The position numbers were made by a program, and so were the translations under genes. Of a DNA stretch of 64,000 nucleotides, positions 8,593 to 18,769 are shown one piece after another. The notes under the pieces were generated by a model. It worked only from the letters and a program-made list of their open reading frames with translations. It had not been told where the DNA came from and made no database searches. Source of the DNA: Thiothrix unzii (GTDB taxonomy: Bacteria > Pseudomonadota > Gammaproteobacteria > Thiotrichales > Thiotrichaceae); the NCBI RefSeq assembly GCF_017901175.1, contig NZ_CP072793.1, forward strand, positions 930,001 to 994,000, read 5' to 3'. How positions within the stretch are numbered: the stretch's first letter is position 1; each line of letters opens with the position of its first letter.

Positions 8593-10509
8593 ATGGGAAA
8601 AATTATCGGTATCGACCTCGGTACAACTAACTCTTGCGTTGCCATCATGGACGGTGACAAGCCGCGTGTTATTGAAAATGCTGAAGGTGATCGTACCACC
8701 CCATCCATTATTGCCTTCACTGAAGATGAAGTGCTGGTTGGTCAAACCGCGAAACGCCAAGCGGTCACTAACCCTGAAAACACTCTGTATGCGATTAAGC
8801 GTTTGATCGGTCGCCGCTTTCAAGAAGATGCGGTTCAAAAAGACATCAAACTGGTTCCGTACAAAATTGTCAAAGCTGACAATGGCGACGCATGGGTAGA
8901 CGTGCGTGGTCGTAAAATGGCTCCGCCAGAGATTTCTGCGCGTGTGTTGATGAAGATGAAGAAAACCGCTGAAGATTTCCTCGGTGAACCAGTGACTGAA
9001 GCAGTCATTACCGTTCCGGCATACTTCAACGATTCACAACGTCAAGCCACCAAAGACGCTGGTAAAATCGCTGGTCTGGAAGTCAAGCGTATCATCAATG
9101 AACCAACCGCAGCCGCACTGGCTTACGGTATGGACAAAGCCAAGGGCGACAGCAAAATCGCGGTGTATGACTTAGGTGGTGGTACATTCGACGTATCCAT
9201 TATCGAAATCGCTGACGTTGACGGCGAAATGCAGTTTGAAGTGCTTTCCACCAACGGTGACACCTTCCTCGGTGGTGAAGACTTCGATATGCGCTTGATT
9301 GATTATCTGGCAGACGAATTCCGTAAAACCAGCGGTATCGACCTCAAAGGCGATCCATTGGCAATGCAACGTCTGAAAGATGGTGCGGAAAAAGCTAAGA
9401 TTGAGCTGTCTACCAGCCAACAATCTGACGTTAACTTACCGTACATTACTGCGGATGCGACCGGCCCGAAACACTTGAATATCAAAGTGACCCGCGCCAA
9501 GTTGGAATCATTGGTTGATGATTTGATCAGCCGCACCATTGAGCCGTGCAAAGTTGCATTGAAAGACGCAGGTTTGTCTGCTTCGCAAATCAATGATGTA
9601 ATCTTGGTTGGCGGTCAAACCCGTATGCCAAAAGTCCAGGAAGCGGTGAAAAACTTCTTCGGCAAAGAGCCACGTAAAGACGTGAACCCTGATGAAGCGG
9701 TTGCAGTTGGTGCGGCGATTCAAGGTGGCGTAATGAGCGGCGGCGTGACTGACATCCTGTTGTTGGACGTTACCCCGTTGTCATTGGGCATTGAAACCAT
9801 GGGCGGCGTTTCTACCAAACTGATTACCAAAAACACCACGATTCCGACCAAGGCATCGCAAGTGTTCTCGACCGCAGAAGATAACCAAACGGCTGTTACC
9901 GTACACGTTATCCAAGGTGAGCGCGAAATGGCGCGTGACAACAAGTCTCTGGGGCGTTTTGACTTGCAAGACATTCCGCCAGCACAACGCGGTATGCCGC
10001 AAATCGAAGTCACCTTTGACATCGACGCGAACGGTATTTTGAACGTTACCGCGAAAGACAAGTCGACCGGTAAGCAACAAAACATCGTGATCAAAGCTTC
10101 TTCCGGCTTATCTGATGCAGAAGTTGAACAAATGGTCAAAGATGCCGAAGCGCACGCTGAAGAAGACAAAAAGCAGCGCGAATTGGTTGACGCACGTAAT
10201 CAAGCGGACAATATGATTCACGGCACTGAAAAATCGCTGAAAGAATACGGCGAGAAAGTCGAAAGTGCGGATCGTGCTAATATCGAATCCCTGATTGGCG
10301 AACTCAAAGAAGCAGTCAAAGGCGACAACAAAGAAGTCATTGAACGCAAAACTGAAGCGTTGTTGGATGCATCCGGCAAGCTGATGCAAGCAATGGCAGG
10401 TCAAGCAGGTGGCTGTGGCCCTGACGGTTGCGGCGATGGTTCTTGTGGTACGCAAGGCGGCAAACCGGGCGACGACATCGTTGATGCCGAGTTTGAAGAG
10501 AAAAAGTAA
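8593..10509 (+). CDS. dnaK: Molecular chaperone DnaK (Hsp70)
   Basis: ATP-dependent chaperone that holds exposed hydrophobic segments with DnaJ and GrpE. It has 638 residues. The nucleotide-binding domain has phosphate loop 1 ([10 protein letters not shown]), phosphate loop 2 ([11 protein letters not shown]) and the adenosine motif (LVGGQTRMP). The linker ([15 protein letters not shown]) leads to the substrate-binding beta-domain and the helical lid. The C terminus ends [10 protein letters not shown], the GrpE/DnaK-typical tail. Just before it is an unusual Gly/Cys stretch, [14 protein letters not shown], with three cysteines. The start codon is preceded by a TCTGGAGA ribosome binding site. 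It is followed by dnaJ after a palindromic repeat. Confidence 0.98.
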   Translation: MGKIIGIDLGTTNSCVAIMDGDKPRVIENAEGDRTTPSIIAFTEDEVLVGQTAKRQAVTNPENTLYAIKRLIGRRFQEDAVQKDIKLVPYKIVKADNGDAWVDVRGRKMAPPEISARVLMKMKKTAEDFLGEPVTEAVITVPAYFNDSQRQATKDAGKIAGLEVKRIINEPTAAALAYGMDKAKGDSKIAVYDLGGGTFDVSIIEIADVDGEMQFEVLSTNGDTFLGGEDFDMRLIDYLADEFRKTSGIDLKGDPLAMQRLKDGAEKAKIELSTSQQSDVNLPYITADATGPKHLNIKVTRAKLESLVDDLISRTIEPCKVALKDAGLSASQINDVILVGGQTRMPKVQEAVKNFFGKEPRKDVNPDEAVAVGAAIQGGVMSGGVTDILLLDVTPLSLGIETMGGVSTKLITKNTTIPTKASQVFSTAEDNQTAVTVHVIQGEREMARDNKSLGRFDLQDIPPAQRGMPQIEVTFDIDANGILNVTAKDKSTGKQQNIVIKASSGLSDAEVEQMVKDAEAHAEEDKKQRELVDARNQADNMIHGTEKSLKEYGEKVESADRANIESLIGELKEAVKGDNKEVIERKTEALLDASGKLMQAMAGQAGGCGPDGCGDGSCGTQGGKPGDDIVDAEFEEKK

Positions 10510-10520
10510 GACAATATTGA

Positions 10521-10591
10521 CCCCTCACTCCCTCTTGTTCCTTCCCCCCTTGCGGGGGAAGGTTAGGATGGGGGGATATTAAAGTGAGGGG
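10521..10591. repeat. Palindromic intergenic repeat between dnaK and dnaJ
   Basis: Nested inverted repeats: an outer pair CCCCTCACT (10521-10529) and AGTGAGGGG (10583-10591), and an inner CCTTCCCCC / GGGGGAAGG hairpin around a TTGC loop. The right half reads CTTGCGGGGGAAGG...GGATGGGGG (two short blocks with a gap), which recurs in diverged form after pnp (18708-18764). It may act as a REP-like element or attenuate read-through into dnaJ. There is no U-tract, so a plain terminator is less likely. Confidence 0.65.
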
Positions 10592-10617
10592 TTTTCCTAC
10601 ATTACAGGAATCGATCT

Positions 10618-12586
<1,969 letters not shown>

Positions 12587-12587
<1 letters not shown>

Positions 12588-13267
12588 TGCAAACGATTCC
12601 CGTCAGGCTGTGGGATTTACCCACACGGTTGTTTCACTGGGCATTGGTTCTCGGCATTGGTTTCTCGTGGTTTTGCGCGGAAATCGGCGGTAACTGGATG
12701 GTGTGGCACGAACGTAGCGGGATTTTCCTGCTGGCTTTGGTGGTGTTTCGGGTGGTTTGGGGTGTTATCGGTAGCGATACGGCGCGGTTTGCGCAGTTTT
12801 TGAAATCGCCGCGTCACGCCTTGACACATTTCAGTGAGTTGCGCACTAAGGCAACAGCGTTTCATGCGGGGCATAACCCGTTGGGAGCGTGGATGGTGGT
12901 GGCTTTGGTGCTGGCAGTGCTGATGCAGGCGAGTACCGGGTTGTTTGCTACCGATGATATTATGACCGAAGGGCCGTTAATCGGGTTGGTAACGGCGGAT
13001 ACGGCTGAAGTTTTGACCTCTATTCATCACTTAACCTTCAATGGTATTTTGCTACTGGCTGCGGCGCACATTGCCGCCGTGCTGTTTTACCGTTTCCATA
13101 AGCGCACCAATTTGATCAAAGCAATGGTGAGTGGTAAGGCAGATTGGCCTGTGGAACAATCGCCGCCGCCAGTTGGGCTAAGGTTTAAGCCTGTATGGTT
13201 GGGCGTATTGGTGTTTGTGGCGGTGTATGCAGCAGTGTTTAGCGGGATTACATGGCTGGCCGCTTGA
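12587..13267 (+). CDS. Cytochrome b561-family membrane protein
   Basis: About 226 residues starting at the ATG that shares a base with the dapB stop (TAATG). The N-terminal VRLWDLPTRLFHWALVLGI is the classic start of a prokaryotic Ni/Fe-hydrogenase-type or b561 cytochrome, with a histidine haem ligand in LFHW. Three or four further membrane helices follow, with candidate ligand histidines in VWHERSG and around TSIHHLTFNG and AAAHIAAV. It probably passes electrons between the quinone pool and a c-type partner. The partner is not defined; a cytochrome c' is encoded 1.3 kb away on the other strand. Confidence 0.85.
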
Positions 13268-13295
13268 GTTCGGTTTTTGATAAACTGCAATTATT

Positions 13296-13309
13296 TTGAT
13301 ACAGATCAT
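13296..13309 (+). promoter_or_regulatory. FNR/ANR-type operator upstream of the YeeE/YedE gene
   Basis: TTGAT-ACAG-ATCAT is 9 of 10 conserved bases of the FNR/ANR box (TTGAT N4 ATCAA). It lies about 95 bases before the transporter ATG, in a 134-base AT-rich gap. This suggests oxygen-responsive control, but a 10-base match alone is moderate evidence. Confidence 0.5.
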
Positions 13310-13401
13310 TAGCATTCGTTAATATACGCATATAGAATGCTCCCCATCGTTTATTGAATGACTTTCCGATGCCTCCTCCTCATCGGAAAGGGGAGCAGAG
13401 C

Positions 13402-14532
13402 ATGAATTACGAAACCTTATTAGAGCACTTCGCGACTGAAGAAATATCCGCCATCATCGGCTTAGTGGTGGGTCTTACCTTCGGTATCTTTGCCCAGCAA
13501 AGTCGTTTTTGCTTACGGGCGGCCTGTGTGGAATTCTGGCGCGGTCAAACCGGCAAAAAGTTTGCCATCTGGTTACTGGCGTTCAGTGCTGCCATGATTG
13601 CCACCCAATATTTCATTGGAACCGGCGCGATTGATACCGGGCAAATTCGCCAATTGAACAATACCGGCTCGATGTCGGGGGCAATTATTGGCGGGTTGTT
13701 ATTCGGTGCGGGCATGGTGTTAGCCGGTGGTTGCGCCAGTCGTTTGTTGGTGTTGTCGGCAACCGGCAATATGCGCACGATGGTAGCGGGGCTGGTGGTA
13801 ACAATTGTGGCGCAAGCGTCATTGCGTGGCGGGTTGTCACCGTTGCGCGAAGAGCTTTCCTCATGGTGGCTGGTTGATGGTCAATCCCGCAGTTTCGCCA
13901 GTTGGTTGCCTCCTTACGGTGGTTTGATCATCGGTGTCGCTTTATTTTTACTAGGTTTGTGGTTTGCCAAGCGTCACCAACTGAGTAAATGGTGGGGTGT
14001 CGCGGCGGTTATTACCGGCTTGTCCGTGGCTTTGGGATGGTTGTTAACTAGTCTACAAGCCGCTAATTCCTTTGACATTGTGGCGGTTAAAAGCGTGAGC
14101 TTCACGGGTTCTTCAGCCGATACCTTGATGGGTTTGATCAATCAACCGACATTGCCACTGAGCTTTGATGTGGGTTTAGTACCCGGCGTATTTTTAGGCT
14201 CATTGCTGGCGGCTTTGGTGACGCATGAATTCAAATGGCAACAATTCACCTCCGACAGTGGCTTTGCCCGCTTTTTTATCGGCGCGGCTTTGATGGGGTT
14301 TGGCGGGATGCTTGCGGGTGGTTGTGCGGTAGGTGCTGGTGTTACCGGTGGCGCGATTTTAGTCATTACCGCGTGGGTTGCCTTGTTTAGCATGTGGATT
14401 GGGGCGGGTATTACTGACTGGGTAGTCGACAGAAAAGCAGATGAGCTGAAAGCCGCAGCGCAAGCAGGGCTTGTTGCTGAAACCAGTTTGCCGCATTTCC
14501 CCAAAGCACCGGATTCAGTACGGATTGGTTAA
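13402..14532 (+). CDS. YeeE/YedE-family transporter (thiosulfate/sulfur transport type)
   Basis: Polytopic membrane protein of 376 residues. The ATG at 13402 is preceded by an AAAGGGGAG ribosome binding site; an in-frame TTG 48 bases upstream is less likely. It shows the two DUF395 halves of the family, each with the Gly-Gly-Cys motif: AGGCASRLLVL in the first half and AGGCAVGAGVTGG in the second. Characterised relatives (TsuA) import thiosulfate by passing it along conserved cysteines. A third conserved cysteine area is near QQSRFCLRAAC at the N terminus. Its place beside redox cytochromes in a presumed sulfur oxidiser fits sulfur-compound handling, but the substrate is inferred. Confidence 0.82.
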   Translation: MNYETLLEHFATEEISAIIGLVVGLTFGIFAQQSRFCLRAACVEFWRGQTGKKFAIWLLAFSAAMIATQYFIGTGAIDTGQIRQLNNTGSMSGAIIGGLLFGAGMVLAGGCASRLLVLSATGNMRTMVAGLVVTIVAQASLRGGLSPLREELSSWWLVDGQSRSFASWLPPYGGLIIGVALFLLGLWFAKRHQLSKWWGVAAVITGLSVALGWLLTSLQAANSFDIVAVKSVSFTGSSADTLMGLINQPTLPLSFDVGLVPGVFLGSLLAALVTHEFKWQQFTSDSGFARFFIGAALMGFGGMLAGGCAVGAGVTGGAILVITAWVALFSMWIGAGITDWVVDRKADELKAAAQAGLVAETSLPHFPKAPDSVRIG

Positions 14533-14542
14533 TGGTGGTGTG

Positions 14543-14566
14543 AACCTCCCCGGATTCGGGGAGGTT
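14543..14566. terminator. Bidirectional terminator between the YeeE gene and cytochrome c'
   Basis: Perfect 10-bp stem, AACCTCCCCG / CGGGGAGGTT, with a GATT loop, placed between two convergent genes. There is only a short T stretch after it. Confidence 0.7.
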
Positions 14567-14578
14567 TGAAACGATGGT

Positions 14579-15046
14579 TTAATCTTCCTTATATTCCTTA
14601 TGACAAGCCTTGCAAGACTCGCCCACTTTGCCAAATTGTGGCTTGATCGCTGCCATATCACCGCCTTTTGCGATTTCAGCTAACGACGCTGCTTCAATCT
14701 GGAAGGTTTCCATTTTCTTTTTGAAATCGTCCATGTTTGACCAGATGTTATCTTTGGCTTCGGTTTCGCCCATGTCGCTACCGGCAATGAAACCGTTCAT
14801 TGGGAATTTGCTCAACGTAGCAACTGCTTCAGCATTTTTCGCAAATTCTTCAGCGTTGAATTCTTTGTCGCCCTTGACCATCGCGCCCATTGGGCCAAAG
14901 TGGTGTTTGATCATGCCGAAAGAGGCTTTGCGGTAGTCAATCGCTGCTTCTTCTGGGGTTTTTTGTTCGTCTGCCATAACGCTGGAAACGGTTGCGATAC
15001 TGGCGGCAGCGAAGATGATAGCTAGAGTTTTTTGGAATAAGTTCAT
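14579..15046 (-). CDS. Cytochrome c' (periplasmic, four-helix haem protein)
   Basis: 155 residues with a signal peptide (FQKTLAIIFAAASIATVSSVMA, cut near VMADE) and the C-terminal haem motif CKACH (in VGESCKACHKEYKED), the arrangement typical of cytochrome c'. Helices such as RKASFGMIKHHFGPMGAM match helix A of the family, where the distal pocket residue lies. These proteins bind nitric oxide and can protect against it. The ATG is preceded on this strand by CAAGGAG, a strong ribosome binding site. The upstream region (about 15081-15101) contains an imperfect palindrome, TTTCAG-N9-CTGAAA, of unknown meaning. Confidence 0.88.
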   Translation of the reverse strand: MNLFQKTLAIIFAAASIATVSSVMADEQKTPEEAAIDYRKASFGMIKHHFGPMGAMVKGDKEFNAEEFAKNAEAVATLSKFPMNGFIAGSDMGETEAKDNIWSNMDDFKKKMETFQIEAASLAEIAKGGDMAAIKPQFGKVGESCKACHKEYKED

Positions 15047-15160
15047 GGATTAGCTCCTTGTATTTCTGTTAGGGAATTTCTTTCAGTTTACATCACTGAA
15101 ACAGCGAGTAGCATAGACTAGAATTAAATGAGTTTCACGAACCCTTTCAGGAGAAAGTTT

Positions 15161-15592
15161 ATGCGCCGATGGTTATTTGTTGCCGTATTGTCATTGCTGG
15201 CGATCAATGCTAATGCCAGAGAAGCGGAAAATGCGGTCAAGCCTCATGTCATTGATTTGAGTATGGAGCGTTGTTTGGAAACCAATCTCAGCACTGCTGG
15301 CATGGTGGAGTGCTTTACCCGCGCTGAAACCGAATGGGATGCGGAGCTGAATCGCGTTTATAAAGCCTTGCAAGGTGAACTCAAGCCCGCTGGTAAAGAA
15401 GCCCTCAAACAAGCACAACGTGCGTGGATTGCGCAGCGTGATAAGGAATTCGAGTTGATCAATGCGATTCACGCACAAATGGATGGCTCAATGTGGATTC
15501 CGGTGATGGTGAACAAACGTGCTGATGTGGTGAAACAGCGTACACTGGCATTGCAGGATTTACTGGATTTATTGAACGAAGGTGCAATGTAA
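15161..15592 (+). CDS. LprI-like secreted protein (DUF1311)
   Basis: 143 residues from the ATG at 15161, chosen over the ATG at 15128 because CAGGAGA lies 6-8 bases before it and the signal peptide (WLFVAVLSLLAINANA) then starts at once. The mature part has the DUF1311 pattern: MERCLETNLSTAGMVECFTRA with two cysteines, AETEWDAELNRVYKAL, and QRAWIAQRDKEFE. Members include the lysozyme inhibitor LprI. A role in envelope protection is possible but unproven. It ends one base before the msrB ATG. Confidence 0.75.
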   Translation: MRRWLFVAVLSLLAINANAREAENAVKPHVIDLSMERCLETNLSTAGMVECFTRAETEWDAELNRVYKALQGELKPAGKEALKQAQRAWIAQRDKEFELINAIHAQMDGSMWIPVMVNKRADVVKQRTLALQDLLDLLNEGAM

Positions 15593-15593
15593 C

Positions 15594-16049
15594 ATGTTGA
15601 ATTGGAAAGATGTGTTGCATTTTGCCAATGGCAATAACCCGGCAGCGTCGCAGCGTGTCAGCAAAACTGCCATAGAATGGCAGGCGCAGTTGACCCCGGA
15701 ACAATACCAAGTGACCCGTTTAAAAGGCACAGAACGCCCGTTCAGCTCGGCAATGTGCAGCCGCATTGAGCCGGGTTTATACGCTTGCGTGTGTTGCGGC
15801 ACATTATTGTTTGATGCGCGTGAAAAGTTTGATTCGGGCACTGGCTGGCCTTCTTTCACCCAACCGGTGCAGGAAAATGCAGTGGCATACCATGCTGATC
15901 ATTCACACGGCATGGTGCGGGTTGAAACCTTATGTAACGGTTGTGATGCGCATTTGGGGCATGTATTTCCCGATGGGCCACAGCCGAGTGGTTTGCGTTA
16001 CTGCATTAATGCACTGGCTTTGCAGAAAATAGACACTGAGGAATCGTGA
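15594..16049 (+). CDS. msrB: Peptide methionine-(R)-S-oxide reductase MsrB
   Basis: Repairs the R form of methionine sulfoxide in proteins using thioredoxin. About 151 residues from the ATG at 15594. Two zinc-binding pairs are visible (CVCCG and CNGCDAHLGH), plus FDSGTGWPSF and the catalytic cysteine in RYCINALAL. Many MsrB proteins read RYCINS here, so the serine-to-alanine change next to the active site is minor. No signal peptide is seen, so it should be cytoplasmic. It follows the LprI-like gene without a gap. Confidence 0.93.
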   Translation: MLNWKDVLHFANGNNPAASQRVSKTAIEWQAQLTPEQYQVTRLKGTERPFSSAMCSRIEPGLYACVCCGTLLFDAREKFDSGTGWPSFTQPVQENAVAYHADHSHGMVRVETLCNGCDAHLGHVFPDGPQPSGLRYCINALALQKIDTEES

Positions 16050-16096
16050 GGCGTGATCTGTAATTTTTAATGCTGTACGAGGTTGCCGCAACACGC

Positions 16097-16102
16097 TATA
16101 AT
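16097..16102 (+). promoter_or_regulatory. -10 element of a probable rpsO promoter
   Basis: TATAAT at 16097-16102 is a perfect -10 hexamer, 43 bases before the rpsO ATG. The matching -35 is weak (around 16072-16079), so the promoter is likely but not proven. Confidence 0.45.
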
Positions 16103-16144
16103 CTGCGCCTTTTTAGCAACCTTTAATCTGGAGCCTAGGCGAAT

Positions 16145-16414
16145 ATGTCTCTGAGTGCAGAAGTAAAGGCGAGTGTTGTTGAACAATACCGCCAATCAGA
16201 CACAGATACCGGGTCCCCGGAAGTGCAAGTTGCGCTGCTGACAGCGCGAATCAAGCATCTGACGGACCATTTTGCAACCCACAAGCATGACCACCATTCC
16301 CGTCGCGGTATGTTGGCTATGGTAAACCAACGCCGCAAGCTGTTGGATTACCTCAAGCGCAAAGATCTGGGGCGTTATCAAGCTTTGATCAGCAGCCTTG
16401 GCCTGCGTCGTTAA
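16145..16414 (+). CDS. rpsO: 30S ribosomal protein S15
   Basis: 89 residues, the exact family length. It contains [17 protein letters not shown] and [19 protein letters not shown], the S15 signature that contacts 16S rRNA helices 20-22. It is followed by a strong hairpin and then pnp, the conserved rpsO-pnp order. Confidence 0.98.
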   Translation: MSLSAEVKASVVEQYRQSDTDTGSPEVQVALLTARIKHLTDHFATHKHDHHSRRGMLAMVNQRRKLLDYLKRKDLGRYQALISSLGLRR

Positions 16415-16429
16415 TCTGACGCAAGCAAC

Positions 16430-16459
16430 ACAAAACACCGCCTTAGTGCGGTGTTTTGT
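16430..16459 (+). terminator. Hairpin after rpsO
   Basis: Perfect 12-bp stem ACAAAACACCGC / GCGGTGTTTTGT with a six-base loop, 15 bases after the rpsO stop. A short T-rich arm follows. In E. coli the rpsO-pnp space likewise carries processing and terminator hairpins, so partial read-through to pnp is plausible. Confidence 0.75.
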
Positions 16460-16602
16460 TATGTGCAATTTTTCTCTCTACTATCACACATCACGCAGGA
16501 AGGTTGTTGAAAAGGCGTTTGAGGAAGTCCCGCCAAAATCTTTTTCAACAGCCTGCCCGTGATACGCTCACTGTAAAAACTAATCAAAGGAATAATAAGG
16601 TC

Positions 16603-18693
16603 ATGGCTAAATTTACCAAGACATTCCAATACGGTAATAACACCGTCACTATCGAAACTGGCGAAATCGCTAAACAAGCTACCGCAGCGGTAATGATCAC
16701 TATGGACGACACCAGCGTGTTGGTGACTGTAGTTGGTCAAAAAGCAGCGGTTGCTGGGCGTGATTTTTTCCCAATGACAGTTGATTACCAAGAAAAATTC
16801 TATGCAGCGGGTCGTATTCCCGGTGGTTTCTTTAAACGTGAAGCGCGTGCTACCGAAGAAGAAACCTTGGTTGCACGTCTGATTGACCGCCCGTTGCGCC
16901 CGCTGTTCCCGGCAGGTTTTACCAATGAAGTGCAATTGATTGCTACCGTGGTTTCCATGAACCCGTTAGTGACGGCAGATATTCCAGCAATGCTGGGTGC
17001 TTCTGCGGTCATGGCATTGTCTGGTATGCCTTTCCAAGGGCCTATCGGCGCGGCACGTGTGGGCTATCGCAATGGCGAATATTTGCTGAACCCTTCCAAA
17101 GAAGATCTGAAAACATCGGCATTGGATCTGGTTATCGCGGGTACTGACAGCGCGGTATTGATGGTTGAATCCGAAGCGGATGAACTTAGCGAAGAAGTGA
17201 TGCTGGGCGCGGTAATGTTCGGTCACGAACAGATGCAAGTAGCGATTCAGGCGATTAAAGAATTAGCGGCTGAAGTCGGCAATCCAGCATGGGATTGGAC
17301 TCCACCAACCGCAAACACAGCTTTGGCTGATGCAGTTGCAGGTGCTTGCCAAGCTGATTTGGTTGAAGCGTTCCAAGTGGCTGACAAGCAAATGCGTTAC
17401 GCGCGTATTGATGAAATCTTGACTGGTATGGTTGAGAAGCTGGCTGCAAAAGACGGTGCGGAAGGTTTCAGTGCTGATGACATCAAATCTGAATTCAAGA
17501 ATGCGGAAAAAACCGTAGTACGTGGCAGCATTTTAGATGGCAAACCGCGTATTGACGGACGTGACCTGCAAACCGTGCGTCCGATCAGCGTGCGTTTAGG
17601 CGTATTGCCACGCGCTCACGGTTCTGCTTTGTTTACCCGTGGTGAAACACAGGCGTTAGTCGTTACCACTTTGGGTACTGAGCGTGACGCACAGGTGATT
17701 GACGCAATTACCGGCGAATACAAAGATAACTTCCTGTTTAACTATAACTTCCCGCCGTATTGCGTGGGCGAAGTAGGGCGTTTCGGTTCACCAAAGCGTC
17801 GTGAAATCGGTCATGGGCGTTTGGCTAAACGCGGCGTGAAAGCGATGATTCCACACACGGATGACTTCCCTTACACCATTCGTTGCGTTTCAGAAATCAC
17901 TGAATCTAACGGTTCCAGCTCAATGGCGAGCGTATGTGGTAGTTCCCTGTCTTTGATGGATGCGGGCGTGCCGATTAAAGCACCAGTTGCGGGTATCGCA
18001 ATGGGCTTGATTAAAGAAGGCGAGCGTTTCGCGGTATTGACCGACATTTTGGGTGATGAAGACCACCTCGGCGATATGGATTTCAAAGTGGCTGGTTCTG
18101 CTGAAGGCATTACCGCGCTGCAAATGGACATCAAGATCACCGGCATCACCAAAGAAATCATGCAGCAAGCGTTGACTCAGGCACAAGCCGGGCGTTTGTA
18201 CATTTTGGGTGAAATGGCGAAAGGTCTGGAAGCACCACGCGACGACATTTCCGAATACGCACCGCGTTACGTCACCATGAAAATCAACCCGGACAAAATC
18301 CGTGAAGTGATTGGTAAAGGCGGCGAAACGATCCGTGGTATTACTGAAAAAACCGGCGCACAAGTCAATATCGACGATGAAGGTTTCATCAAAATTGCGG
18401 CAGTTGACGCGAAAGCGGCGTATGAAGCACGTAGCATGATCGAAGCGATTACTGCTGAAGTGGAACTCAATAAGGTTTACAACGGTAAAGTTGCACGCAT
18501 TATGGACTTCGGCGCGTTCGTTACTATTTTGCCGGGTAAAGACGGTTTGTTACACATTTCCCAGATCAGCAATGAGCGCGTGGAAAATGTCACTGACTTC
18601 GTAAACGTTGGCGATACCGTGCAAGTTAAAGTCATTGAAATCGACCGCCAAGGTCGGATGCGTTTAAGCATGAAAGACGCAAGCGGCGAGTAA
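16603..18693 (+). CDS. pnp: Polyribonucleotide nucleotidyltransferase (PNPase)
   Basis: Phosphorolytic 3'-5' exoribonuclease of the degradosome. The start is the ATG at 16603, preceded by AAGGAATAATAAGG; upstream in-frame starts would add about 49 unmatched residues. The 696 residues contain two RNase PH domains (first: [17 protein letters not shown]; second: [23 protein letters not shown], broken here only for length), a KH domain ([15 protein letters not shown], about 560-620) and a C-terminal S1 domain ([14 protein letters not shown]...LLHISQIS, two blocks). The tail after S1 is short compared with the 711-residue E. coli enzyme. Confidence 0.98.
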   Translation: MAKFTKTFQYGNNTVTIETGEIAKQATAAVMITMDDTSVLVTVVGQKAAVAGRDFFPMTVDYQEKFYAAGRIPGGFFKREARATEEETLVARLIDRPLRPLFPAGFTNEVQLIATVVSMNPLVTADIPAMLGASAVMALSGMPFQGPIGAARVGYRNGEYLLNPSKEDLKTSALDLVIAGTDSAVLMVESEADELSEEVMLGAVMFGHEQMQVAIQAIKELAAEVGNPAWDWTPPTANTALADAVAGACQADLVEAFQVADKQMRYARIDEILTGMVEKLAAKDGAEGFSADDIKSEFKNAEKTVVRGSILDGKPRIDGRDLQTVRPISVRLGVLPRAHGSALFTRGETQALVVTTLGTERDAQVIDAITGEYKDNFLFNYNFPPYCVGEVGRFGSPKRREIGHGRLAKRGVKAMIPHTDDFPYTIRCVSEITESNGSSSMASVCGSSLSLMDAGVPIKAPVAGIAMGLIKEGERFAVLTDILGDEDHLGDMDFKVAGSAEGITALQMDIKITGITKEIMQQALTQAQAGRLYILGEMAKGLEAPRDDISEYAPRYVTMKINPDKIREVIGKGGETIRGITEKTGAQVNIDDEGFIKIAAVDAKAAYEARSMIEAITAEVELNKVYNGKVARIMDFGAFVTILPGKDGLLHISQISNERVENVTDFVNVGDTVQVKVIEIDRQGRMRLSMKDASGE

Positions 18694-18707
18694 TCAGCTC
18701 GCGATAT

Positions 18708-18764
18708 TTTCCCCTTCCTGCTCCCTTCACCCCTTGCGGGTGGAAGGGGTGGGGATGGGGGAAA
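18708..18764. repeat. Palindromic GC-rich repeat after pnp, related to the dnaK-dnaJ repeat
   Basis: Outer TTTTCCCC / GGGGAAA-type pairing and an inner CTTCACCC / GGGTGGAAG hairpin around CTTGC. The block CTTGCGGG-GGAAGG-GGGATGGGGG (approximate, with one-base differences) is shared with 10521-10591. It lies between the convergent ends of pnp and glnD and could also serve as a terminator. Confidence 0.55.
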
Positions 18765-18769
18765 TCCCT

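Noticed and set aside
9720-10169. 149-codon open frame antisense to dnaK
   Set aside because: dnaK is certain on the other strand; the frame has no family match and no ribosome binding site.
16456-16602. N-terminal extension of pnp
   Set aside because: It lies over the rpsO-pnp hairpin region; the ATG at 16603 has a ribosome binding site and the family start.
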